A DNA stretch of 64,000 nucleotides from Rivularia sp. MS3 (GTDB lineage Bacteria > Cyanobacteriota > Cyanobacteriia > Cyanobacteriales > Nostocaceae): NCBI GenBank assembly GCA_019192545.1, contig JAHCMI010000035.1, forward strand, positions 1 through 64,000, written 5' to 3'. Shown piece by piece: positions 25,525-33,797 of this stretch. Positions within the stretch are counted from its first letter, which is position 1. Each line of letters begins with the position of its first letter. The notes under the pieces are model-generated. The model was not told the origin of the DNA. It did no database searches and was given only the letters and a program-made list of their open reading frames with translations. The position numbers were made by a program, and so were the translations under genes.

Positions 25525-25548
25525 AAAGGTGTAGTGTGTTTCACCTTT
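25525..25548 (+). other. Predicted MobV-type origin of transfer (oriT)
   Basis: AAAGGTG (25525-25531) and CACCTTT (25542-25548) form an inverted repeat around TAGTGTGTTT. The core TAGTGTG followed by TT is the nick sequence of the pMV158 family (TAGTGTG/TTA within AAAGTAT...ATACTTT), so the nick is predicted between 25538 and 25539 on the plus strand. It is placed between the MobV relaxase gene and the partition genes. The surrounding 24901-25826 contains no strong gene besides a doubtful small frame. Confidence 0.8.
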
Positions 25549-25826
25549 ATATCGGGTAAAAAGCCCGAATATGTTTAATGGTACTTCTAAAACTCGAATT
25601 GAATATTGTTTCAAACCACTACCGAAATTTATTGTTGCCCGTGTACCTTTAATCGCTTAAACCTTTTTCTAATAGTATTTTGACAGATTTAACATCTTTA
25701 AATTAGTTAGAAGCCGTAAAAAGGAATTGTAAGGAAAACTAAGATGATTAAGGGCTAAAAAACAATAAGTTTCACTAATGATCGACCTTTCATATCCTTA
25801 GTATTCCTTTATTTTCCTACCAAAAA

Positions 25827-26957
25827 ATGCATTTTTGTAAACAAAATTCCATGAGTAAAAACACTCAACGAAAAAATAGTTCTGAACTGTTAATTCTGGC
25901 TTTGGATTTTGGAGGAAGTTCAACCAAAGGTATTTATTCCACTTCAATACAGAATCAAACAGCATCCCTAGTAATGGAACCAGAGGTAGTAAAAATTTCT
26001 CTTGATTCAGTTGCTTCCCAAATACTGGGAGTAACCGAACCAGAAAATGCTGCATGGGTTAACTATATGGGTGAAACCTTTGCTGTGGGATACTTGGCTA
26101 AGAATAAATATTATGCAAACCAGGGATTGAAAGAATTGAAATATGAGCGTGCGATCGCCAAAACATTAGCTTTCGTTTGGGCTATCTCGGAGAAACTTCA
26201 GTTAGGACAAAAATTTCGACTGGCTCTTATTTGTTTGCTACCACCAGGTGAATTTGAGAATAGAGATAGTTTTCATAAAAATCTTCAAGCAATACTTGCT
26301 GGTTTCATAACACCAACAGGAAAAATCCAGGTTAAATTAACCGAATTCAAGTGCTTACCCGAAGGTGCGGGAATATATCTTGCTTACCAAAAGAAGCTAG
26401 GACAGCAAATTAAAACTAAAACTATTGCGTTAGTGATGGTGGGTTATAGAAATGCATCGGTGTTAATAAGCGATAAGGGAATAGTTGCACCTGACGGGAA
26501 GACCTCCGATTTAGGGATGATTCGATTATTAGAAAAAGTTGTTGCAAAAACTTCCGGGCAAAATGCTTCACAGTTAGCTCCTGCTATAGTTGCTGCTGGT
26601 AGCGATATTTCTACCACTCCTCTAACAAAGTTGTTGAAAAGTAAGAAGAACGTCAACAAACGGCATGAATTGATGCAAATACAACAGGCTATAAAGCTTG
26701 CTAGGAGTGAGTATACAGATGTTCTTACAAGCTGGTTAGACCAAGTAGTTGCCCGAAACTTGGTTTCTGAAGTCTTGTTTTGCGGCGGAACCGCTGACTA
26801 TATGAGAAGAGAGCTAAATTCTCATTATTCTGGAATACCCTGTTTGTGGGGAGTTGGAACAAATATTCCATCACAGGTTGATAGTTTTGGCTTAGGGAGT
26901 CGTTTAGCTGATGTTTACAGCGTATTTTTATATTTTTCGCAACGTATAGGCAATTAG
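25827..26957 (+). CDS. ParM/StbA-like actin-family plasmid segregation ATPase
   Basis: A protein of 376 residues (or 368 from the second ATG at 25851; neither has a clear ribosome site). Actin-fold phosphate motifs are visible: LILALDFGGSSTKGIY near the N-terminus, KTIALVMVGYRNASVLIS as the second phosphate loop, and EVLFCGGTADYMRREL as the adenosine motif. ParM-type proteins form filaments that push plasmid copies apart, with a small DNA-binding adaptor. The next gene, 8 bases downstream, is a candidate for that adaptor. The distance from typical ParM is large, so a related actin-like protein with another job remains possible. Confidence 0.75.
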   Translation: MHFCKQNSMSKNTQRKNSSELLILALDFGGSSTKGIYSTSIQNQTASLVMEPEVVKISLDSVASQILGVTEPENAAWVNYMGETFAVGYLAKNKYYANQGLKELKYERAIAKTLAFVWAISEKLQLGQKFRLALICLLPPGEFENRDSFHKNLQAILAGFITPTGKIQVKLTEFKCLPEGAGIYLAYQKKLGQQIKTKTIALVMVGYRNASVLISDKGIVAPDGKTSDLGMIRLLEKVVAKTSGQNASQLAPAIVAAGSDISTTPLTKLLKSKKNVNKRHELMQIQQAIKLARSEYTDVLTSWLDQVVARNLVSEVLFCGGTADYMRRELNSHYSGIPCLWGVGTNIPSQVDSFGLGSRLADVYSVFLYFSQRIGN

Positions 26958-26965
26958 TCAAAAAA

Positions 26966-27349
26966 ATGGTTAGACAGATGGATTTTCGTTGGCGTTATCA
27001 ACCACGCAAAACAGTAGATGTTCAGTTGATGAAATATATTCAGTCCAATCTGATGATGGGTAAAACCCAAATGATGCTTTTAGCGGTACGCTCGTTTTGG
27101 TTAACTCATGCTGTGGCTGATTACTCCGAGGATAAAAAAGAAGTACAGCGGATAGCTCGAAATTGTATACAAGTTTTGAGAAAACAAACACAAGAGATTA
27201 TTGAGCTAGCAGGATTAGAAGATGTTTCTGCTCCAAAATTAATTCATTATCCATCAACACCATTTTCTCGGAGTAAAGACTTTCATTTGGACGATAACAA
27301 TACAGAAAATAATGTTTACGATGATGCTGGATTAAGTAACTTTATGTAG
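26966..27349 (+). CDS. Putative ParR-like partner of the actin-like protein
   Basis: A protein of 127 residues with basic, aromatic N-terminus (MDFRWRYQPRKTVDVQLMKY), a long central helix and an acidic, Asn-rich tail ending GLSNFM. It starts 8 bases after the actin-like gene. A small DNA-binding adaptor downstream of a parM-like gene is the standard arrangement, with the C-terminal tail contacting the filament. A ribbon-helix-helix motif is not obvious, so the call rests on size, position and charge distribution. Confidence 0.45.
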   Translation: MVRQMDFRWRYQPRKTVDVQLMKYIQSNLMMGKTQMMLLAVRSFWLTHAVADYSEDKKEVQRIARNCIQVLRKQTQEIIELAGLEDVSAPKLIHYPSTPFSRSKDFHLDDNNTENNVYDDAGLSNFM

Positions 27350-27375
27350 CAATAATTTTTCAAATAGGTAATTTC

Positions 27376-28371
27376 ATGAGCTATAGAAAATCTAAAAAGA
27401 AAAGAACACAAAATACTATATCAACTATTCAAAAAGATATGCAAGTAGAGAATAATGGTCAAAAGTTAAATATGGATAACAATCAAGTATCAAGTAATGA
27501 AAAAGTAGAGGATTGGGATAAAGAAATTGATGGTAATGAAATTGCTCAAGAAGTTACAGAAACTCCAATTAATGAAGAATTAAAGGCAGAACCTATTAAA
27601 AGTAATTATAACAGCGAAGAAAAGCAGCAAGCATCAACTAATGGTTCTGTGAGAGTAAATAAAGAAAATACCTTCAAAGAACCAACAATTATTCATCTTA
27701 TTGATGGAGAAAAAGGGGGGTGCGGTAAATCGTTTTTTAGTAGGACATTTATTGAATACTGTAATTCCATCGCTTACGATATTGCAATTGTAGATGCTGA
27801 TATTAGTAACAAAGATATAGCTACAATTTATCCCTCTGTTGAAGTTGCTTTCTTCAGCGATGATGAAAAGCTGGCATTTCAAGCCGATAAAATATTCGAT
27901 TTAGCTTTTGAAAAATCTGTACTTGTTAATTTACCCGCTCAGGTTTATTCCAATGTTACTGATTGGATACAACGTAATGATTTAGTCAATTTGGGTAAGG
28001 ATAATTCAATTAAATTTATTAAATGGTTTGTTTGTATGGGAGGGATTGACTCAGTGAATTTCTTTCTTAAATCACTGGATGATTTCGGAAATGACATTGT
28101 TCATGTATTTGTGAGAAATCAAGGATTATGCGATGAATGGGAGTATATAAATGAGATGCCAAAATTTAAACAAGCTATTAGCGACCATGACTTTATTATC
28201 ATGGATTTCCCTAAGTTTCCATTCTGGGAACGTAATATGATTGACCGTTTAGGGATAACTTTCGATATGGCGATCGCACATCCGGAACTCAAAGTTATTC
28301 CCAAACAGCGGGTGAAAAATTTTCTAAAAGTGGCTTATGCTTCCTTAGCTGCGACGGAGTTAATTCAATGA
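27376..28371 (+). CDS. ParA/MinD-like P-loop ATPase
   Basis: A protein of 331 residues. The first 95 residues are polar and disordered (Glu/Asn/Lys-rich). The ATPase begins TIIHLIDGEKGGCGKS with a deviant Walker A KGGCGKS at residues 113-119, including the signature lysine K113 of ParA/MinD proteins. It continues with IAIVDADISNKDIA as the switch region and DHDFIIMDFPKFPFWERNM as Walker B. Such proteins position plasmids or protein complexes, and in some conjugative elements a ParA-like protein places the transfer machinery. The stop overlaps the next ATG (ATGA), so the following membrane protein is probably its partner. Confidence 0.75.
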   Translation: MSYRKSKKKRTQNTISTIQKDMQVENNGQKLNMDNNQVSSNEKVEDWDKEIDGNEIAQEVTETPINEELKAEPIKSNYNSEEKQQASTNGSVRVNKENTFKEPTIIHLIDGEKGGCGKSFFSRTFIEYCNSIAYDIAIVDADISNKDIATIYPSVEVAFFSDDEKLAFQADKIFDLAFEKSVLVNLPAQVYSNVTDWIQRNDLVNLGKDNSIKFIKWFVCMGGIDSVNFFLKSLDDFGNDIVHVFVRNQGLCDEWEYINEMPKFKQAISDHDFIIMDFPKFPFWERNMIDRLGITFDMAIAHPELKVIPKQRVKNFLKVAYASLAATELIQ

Positions 28372-29090
28372 GTACGAGTGATGATTCTAAAAGTAAAGAA
28401 CAAACACCAAAAACTCCGGATGAGTTACTTGCTGAAGCCTTGAAAGGTAAGAGTGAAGAGTTTAAGCAGCGAGTGGTGGATTTCGCTTTTAGAAGTGGTT
28501 TATCAAAAGATGACCCATTATTTCTGATAATGGTTGCTACCGGACAATTGGAAGTGATGCTCGAAGATGCACCTAAAACTTTGCAAGTACTGTTTAAAAC
28601 TTGGAATCAAGATTTAGCTAAGAATCTGGAAATAGTAGAACAAGTTGCTGTTCAAAGACAAAAAGTTGCAATAAATCGAGCGGCACAGGCTTTAATTCAT
28701 GAATCTTTGGTACGTGAAGGTCGAAATATTATCAATTCTATTTATCCGGCTGCTATCGTATTCTTTCTTATCTTTGGAGCGGGTTTTATAGGTGGAGTAA
28801 CGATACCACCTTGGATTGTAGGTATGTTGGGAAAAGGATACAGCTTAGTGAAATCTAATAATTTAACTTGGGACGAGCTGAACGCGATGAAATGGGCTAT
28901 GTCAAGTGAGGGAAAATTTGCGAAAGACTTGATTGATTGGAATCGCGGTTATTTGGAAAATGGAGAATGTCTCAAAGATGCTCAAAAGTTGGGTGTGACT
29001 TTATCGCAATATAACCGCAAAGCCAGGTTAGGATTCTGCACCATATGGGTAGTTCCACCAGATAAACGTAAATTTGCTCCTCAAAACTAA
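28368..29090 (+). CDS. Membrane protein (DUF6753-like), partner of the ParA-like ATPase
   Basis: A protein of 240 residues translationally coupled to the ParA-like gene. A soluble N-terminus (EEFKQRVVDFAFRSGLSKDD, LFLIMVATGQLEVMLEDAP, then a helix) precedes a membrane segment (IINSIYPAAIVFFLIFGAGF), and the C-terminus carries WAMSSEGKFAKDLIDWNRGY. I recall this pattern from cyanobacterial plasmid proteins labelled DUF6753, but the number is from memory. The function is unknown; it may anchor the ParA-like protein to the membrane. Confidence 0.5.
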   Translation: MSTSDDSKSKEQTPKTPDELLAEALKGKSEEFKQRVVDFAFRSGLSKDDPLFLIMVATGQLEVMLEDAPKTLQVLFKTWNQDLAKNLEIVEQVAVQRQKVAINRAAQALIHESLVREGRNIINSIYPAAIVFFLIFGAGFIGGVTIPPWIVGMLGKGYSLVKSNNLTWDELNAMKWAMSSEGKFAKDLIDWNRGYLENGECLKDAQKLGVTLSQYNRKARLGFCTIWVVPPDKRKFAPQN

Positions 29091-29118
29091 CAATTAAGTT
29101 TCAAATCAAATTTTCTAC

Positions 29119-29397
29119 TCACAACCACCAATAGTATTGGTCAGCTCGATAAAATTCTCCGGTATAACCATCGAAAATTAATTCTTGAGATGATTCTATA
29201 TCTTCGGCTTCAAATTCACTATTGATTGCAGCAGTTTTGTGAGATTTTCTTGCACTCGGTCTTTCAGCCCAAAGGTGTTTATGGTAGCAACGCTTGCAAA
29301 CAGTTCCATCTGAGTTTTTGTAACGCCAGGTAGGATTTTTCTTACATATTCTGCACAAAGACTGTTTCCGTCGTTTTGACTTTCCTTTTTTGGTCAT
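29119..29397 (-). CDS. Small zinc-ribbon protein, unknown function
   Basis: A protein of 92 residues with a very basic N-terminus and two CxxC pairs, C15-x2-C18 and C34-x2-C37 (LCRICKKNPTW, VCKRCYHKHLW), a treble-clef or zinc-ribbon arrangement that likely binds one zinc ion and perhaps nucleic acid. The acidic C-terminus ends FYRADQYYWWL. It converges with the previous operon. No family was recognised. Confidence 0.5.
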   Translation of the reverse strand: MTKKGKSKRRKQSLCRICKKNPTWRYKNSDGTVCKRCYHKHLWAERPSARKSHKTAAINSEFEAEDIESSQELIFDGYTGEFYRADQYYWWL

Positions 29398-29450
29398 TTT
29401 CCGTACATCTCACTCGAATAGAGAGCATTTGCCGTTAAATCGCATTCATA

Positions 29451-29657
29451 TCAAAACTCTGTGTAATATTTATCCCAATATTCCTGGGATTTAGCATTCT
29501 TTCTCGTTTCTTCTTCATCTCTAGCTGCTTCTTTTTTACGTTCTTCTATTGAGGGGTCATAAAAATCATCATAGTTCGCATACCCCTCACTCAGAAGTTC
29601 ATCCGGTGTCATCGATGAAACTATCTGATATCTACTTGTTTTTGGCTGATTACTCAT
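29451..29657 (-). CDS. Small acidic hypothetical protein
   Basis: A protein of 68 residues, highly charged (EERKKEAARDEEETRKNAKS), without hydrophobic segment or known motif. The part SSMTPDELLSEGYANYDDFY looks like a short folded N-terminus. It follows 54 bases upstream of the zinc-ribbon gene in the same direction, so the two may be one transcript. Confidence 0.4.
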   Translation of the reverse strand: MSNQPKTSRYQIVSSMTPDELLSEGYANYDDFYDPSIEERKKEAARDEEETRKNAKSQEYWDKYYTEF

Positions 29658-29729
29658 TTATCTACCAACATTAAGATACTAGTCTCTATTTTAGTTGACA
29701 TATAGTAATTGCGTATCAACAAATATGAA

Positions 29730-29924
29730 GGGCAGTAGAAAGTAGGCAGTGGGCAGTAGTGACTCCATAAATTGCAGAAGTGGGGTTTTAAAGCCTGGAC
29801 GTATTTTTCCTATTACTACGCCCGACGGAAAAAATATTGCCCTGGATTCATAATTAATGATGTCTTTAAACCCCGCATTGACCGTTCTTTTACTAGTTTT
29901 ACCACTGCCGACTGCCCACTGCCT
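29730..29924. repeat. Fold-back element with inverted repeat ends
   Basis: GCAGTGGGCAGT near the left end matches ACTGCCCACTGC at the right end as a perfect complement, and inner parts also pair (GGGGTTTTAAAG near 29785 with CTTTAAACCCC near 29862). The result is a nested palindrome of about 195 bases directly before the 1266-residue RNAP-like gene, whose upstream region it fills. A short plus-strand frame crossing it is not considered a gene. Confidence 0.6.
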
Positions 29925-29961
29925 TTATTGGTAAAGAAAATTTCGACTCCACAAACTAACT

Positions 29962-32900
29962 ATGGTTTTAAAACTCAAACACTTTGATACTAAAACTAAA
30001 CAGGATACTCGAATAGAGGAAAAACTAGAAAACACCCTTGCAGAATACTTATTCAGAGATGTCAAGTTTACTATTGGTACTGCTTATCCTAAAGCTACTA
30101 CCCCCCAAGATTTACAAGAATATAACGGAATGACTTTACAATTTTGTGCGGGTAAAAGAATGTATTTTGCGAATGACCCGACTATCCGCTCTAGACTATA
30201 CCCAAATCCTTCTGACGGTGCAGCATATCCTCTACCTTTTACACCCTGTCGAAGTTTTCATGAATTAGAAAATGTCATAATTTTAGTTGTTGATGATGTT
30301 ACTGGAGAGAACGGTGGTGCCATTGCAAAAAGTGATGCAAAAAAAATGGTGGGTGATTGTAAGGGTTTAATTGATAAAGATTTTGCTATCTCGAATAATA
30401 TCGCGTCCCGTGCTTTTCAATTTCGTCTTGGTATTAGACCTCAAGCACAAAGTCCAGTTATGAGAATTGCTAAGGGTACGTTTGCACCAGCGCGATTGGA
30501 TAAATTGGGAAACTCATTTTTTACTATGGACGGTAATCTTAAAGATGGTAATTTCCGTTCAAAATTTGGTTGCGATATGGTGCTAGCCACGTCTTCTTTT
30601 AAAGGAAGAAAAGGAGAAGATGCAATTCAACCTGGAAAATATACGCTTTCTATTGGTTTGGGTGTGAAATCATTAGCATTATATCGAGAGCATAGTTTGG
30701 GTACTCAATTTTTAGTCAATTATCCTCATGCAGTAAAACAAGAAATTTTACCTATTATAAAACAACAAGCAGAACAATTGGCTACTGTTCAAAAAGACCC
30801 TTTGAAATTAGCGCAGCGATATATTGAAAACTATGAAAAACGTAAAGCTTTATGTCAACAAAATTTTCAATTAGATTTGGAACCAAAATATTTAGATTTA
30901 AATAATAAATTTTCTATATTTGACGATTTAGATTCTGATAGAGAAGATGAAAAACATAATGATAGAGATAATGTTGATTGCGCTCAGAAAGATTTGTTGC
31001 TTTATTCGCTACTAACAGCTGATGTAAATAATTATTGTCAGTTAATTGAACATCCAAAGATTATGAGCGAACTTCAAGATTTTGTACGTAAACAGTGGGT
31101 AGATATCGCAACTGGACGCTCCATCAAGTTTACTTCTGGTTTAGCTCAACCAAGTTTGGAATTAAAGTGCGATGAAATATGTATACCATATTTAGATGAA
31201 AAGGAAGAAATTATAGTTACTCGTTCGCCATTAATTAATTCTAATGGTGTTATTACTTTAAAAAATAAACATTTACCTAAAATGTTAGATGGATGTGTTT
31301 ATATCCATCCAAAAACAGCAATGGATAATATGCAATGTGATTTTGATGGTGATTTATTAGCATTTGCACCTAGTAAGGATTTTCCTCAATTGGCAATTGA
31401 AGTCAAACTTCATAATTTATCAAAGAACCGCTATCCCGATATTATCAAAAAAGAGAAAATACCCTACCAAGGAACTTTTGAAGAAATTGCTGTTGAAGCG
31501 ATGGATAATAAGATTGGAATCATTGCTAACGAAATTCAGAAGAACTTAGCCCTACAATCCGAAATTTGTGCAATGCCTCAATCAGATAAATTTGAATATT
31601 TGAGACATTTATCGGAACATTTTAATAAACTATTACAACAACATGACCGAGGTAAACTAGCAATTCCAGATAAGATAATAGAGCAAATAATACCAGTTGC
31701 CTCAACTAATATCAATTCTATTAATAATTTAGAAATAGAGGAAAAATTACATCAAGTAAAAAAGATATTGTTTGATTGCGTTGCTCACCTTAGTAACGAA
31801 CTACAAGTTGCAACAGATGGACCCAAGAGTGCTTTACGTCCTGATAATGAAATTATTAACTATTGTCAAAAAATAACAGGTTATAAAGAAGTTGAATGGT
31901 TAGCTGATAAGAAAAATCCAGAAGCTTTCACTCGTCAAGGTATGAAAAGTAATGGTCATAGTCCTATTGACTTAATGATTCAACAAACAAACCAAATTTT
32001 TGAACAAAGCCAAATTACGGCAAGACCTATTGAGCAATTTAGAAAGTTATATCCTACTGTTGAATTTACTGATAAAATTATTAATATAGCTAAAGAAATC
32101 AAAAGTCATTATAACTCGTTAATTAAACAACGTATTCAGCTTGAAGAATCGAAGAAACTCGAACGGGGTCCGTACTTAACTATTACTTCTCCAATTACAG
32201 GAAAACAACTAGAGATTACTAATTTAATTTCATTTGATATTGCTAAGGATTTTGATTTTTGGCAGCTTTCAAAATTGACTATTGCAATAGAATCAAGAAA
32301 ACCATCAAAAAATATGCCCCATATTTTTAAGGCTACTATTAAATCAAAAAATTCCGATGGTAAAGGCGTAGATATAACTATTGGCACAATTAGCATGAAG
32401 TCTATCCGAGAACATAACCTAAAACCTGGAATGACAATAAAACAAGGTAATATTGAATTAAATTTCGGTATTAGCGATGGTATGGTTGATGCTTTAAAGC
32501 AGCAAACTCTTGAATATGTTGAATCAATAAGAGAAAATACTTCTGATAATGAAAAGCTACAGCTAGCGGCTGCAATTCATGATGTTAGTCATACTGAAGA
32601 AAATAAAAATTATTCGTCGGGACAAAAGAAAGCAGGTGTAGCGTTTGCTATATTTCCTCTTGTTGTTATAGGTCAATTAAATCAGTTACAGTTTACTCAA
32701 ATGAGAGTACTTGGTACTCAGTTCAATCATTATGCTGACAGAAACTTTGCTGGCGAAAAAGTCCCAATAAAATTTGAAAATGGAATTAATCCTCGTGCCC
32801 CTACTCAAACTGCACGTTGGATAATAGTTGAAGGTAAAAAGCTAGGTACTATTGATGCTTCTTCTCCTCATTTACTTGCTGGATATGAAGCAGTTGCAAG

Positions 32901-33762
32901 TATTACTTCGCCACTTAGTAAAAGTGTTATTATCACCAGTTTAAAAAATCCAGATAATAAATTGCAAATTGATAATGTTAATAGATATGCTCTTAAATCT
33001 TCTCAGTGGCAAAACGAACAAGCGAATATTACTTTACTTATAGGACAAACTAATCCCCGTAAAGCACCAACTGTTTTTGCGAAGATAGATAATCAAATAT
33101 TAGGAACTGTTAATAAAAAATCGGTCAAGTTTTTACAAGAAAAACTCAATGCTGTAGGTAAGTCAATTCAAAGATTTAGTTTTTCTGGTACTTTGAAAAA
33201 TGCTCCTGCTAGCTATGCGGATATTATAATTGACCCTTCTACAGTAAAGTTCCCACAAATTGAAACTACCTTTCAACAGAACCATAATAATTCTGTTGAA
33301 AGTAACAAACCTGTTTGCACAGTTTTATTTTTTGAAGCATCTGTAGATAGTTCATTGCAACAGAAGACAGAGCAAATGATGTCTAATATGCTCAAACGGG
33401 CTGTTGAGCGTGCAGTGGAGTTGGGTTATGACAGGGTACAGTTTGTTGATGTTTCTAACTTTCCTACAGAGTCTCCAGCTTTAAGAACAATTGAGCAACT
33501 TGCAGCAGAACACCAAGATATAACTGTTGATTTTATCGGTAGTGCTTCTGTTGAAGATGCAATTGGACTGATGAAAGAATCATCAGATATTGCAATTGGG
33601 ATTAAAGATGCTGAAACTATTGGTATTGTTGATTTTGTCGCTAGTCAGGGAAAGGCGATCGCCGCATATAATCCTCAAACACAAAAATTTGATAGACGGA
33701 ATTTACCTGCTCCACAAAAGACTACTGAAACAACTAAAGATATTGAGTGCAACGAACGTTGA
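29962..33762 (+). CDS. RNA polymerase/RdRP-like double-psi-barrel protein, plasmid encoded
   Basis: A protein of 1266 residues. Residues 421-464 carry the hallmark of the catalytic double-psi beta-barrel of multisubunit RNA polymerase beta-prime and of RdRPs: TRSPLI (R421-x-P423, like NRQPTLH), YIHPKTA (like QLHPL) and the metal motif CDFDGDLLAFAP with D460-F-D462-G-D464 (like ADFDGDQMAVH). Downstream come MDNKIGIIANE (514-524) and VATDGPKSA (616-624), which match the order of the lG.I.N and AVD..K.G motifs in RdRP/YonO-type enzymes. Lys-rich KGTFAPA (171) and FKGRKG (213-218) could belong to the first barrel. After residue 1115 a Rossmann-like, SLOG-type segment follows. It may be a single-chain polymerase, perhaps making primers or transcripts on transferred DNA. 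A relic that lost activity is possible. Confidence 0.7.
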   Translation: MVLKLKHFDTKTKQDTRIEEKLENTLAEYLFRDVKFTIGTAYPKATTPQDLQEYNGMTLQFCAGKRMYFANDPTIRSRLYPNPSDGAAYPLPFTPCRSFHELENVIILVVDDVTGENGGAIAKSDAKKMVGDCKGLIDKDFAISNNIASRAFQFRLGIRPQAQSPVMRIAKGTFAPARLDKLGNSFFTMDGNLKDGNFRSKFGCDMVLATSSFKGRKGEDAIQPGKYTLSIGLGVKSLALYREHSLGTQFLVNYPHAVKQEILPIIKQQAEQLATVQKDPLKLAQRYIENYEKRKALCQQNFQLDLEPKYLDLNNKFSIFDDLDSDREDEKHNDRDNVDCAQKDLLLYSLLTADVNNYCQLIEHPKIMSELQDFVRKQWVDIATGRSIKFTSGLAQPSLELKCDEICIPYLDEKEEIIVTRSPLINSNGVITLKNKHLPKMLDGCVYIHPKTAMDNMQCDFDGDLLAFAPSKDFPQLAIEVKLHNLSKNRYPDIIKKEKIPYQGTFEEIAVEAMDNKIGIIANEIQKNLALQSEICAMPQSDKFEYLRHLSEHFNKLLQQHDRGKLAIPDKIIEQIIPVASTNINSINNLEIEEKLHQVKKILFDCVAHLSNELQVATDGPKSALRPDNEIINYCQKITGYKEVEWLADKKNPEAFTRQGMKSNGHSPIDLMIQQTNQIFEQSQITARPIEQFRKLYPTVEFTDKIINIAKEIKSHYNSLIKQRIQLEESKKLERGPYLTITSPITGKQLEITNLISFDIAKDFDFWQLSKLTIAIESRKPSKNMPHIFKATIKSKNSDGKGVDITIGTISMKSIREHNLKPGMTIKQGNIELNFGISDGMVDALKQQTLEYVESIRENTSDNEKLQLAAAIHDVSHTEENKNYSSGQKKAGVAFAIFPLVVIGQLNQLQFTQMRVLGTQFNHYADRNFAGEKVPIKFENGINPRAPTQTARWIIVEGKKLGTIDASSPHLLAGYEAVASITSPLSKSVIITSLKNPDNKLQIDNVNRYALKSSQWQNEQANITLLIGQTNPRKAPTVFAKIDNQILGTVNKKSVKFLQEKLNAVGKSIQRFSFSGTLKNAPASYADIIIDPSTVKFPQIETTFQQNHNNSVESNKPVCTVLFFEASVDSSLQQKTEQMMSNMLKRAVERAVELGYDRVQFVDVSNFPTESPALRTIEQLAAEHQDITVDFIGSASVEDAIGLMKESSDIAIGIKDAETIGIVDFVASQGKAIAAYNPQTQKFDRRNLPAPQKTTETTKDIECNER

Positions 33763-33797
33763 ATTTGTATAAGTCGATAACAAAGGATTAGCAAAAA

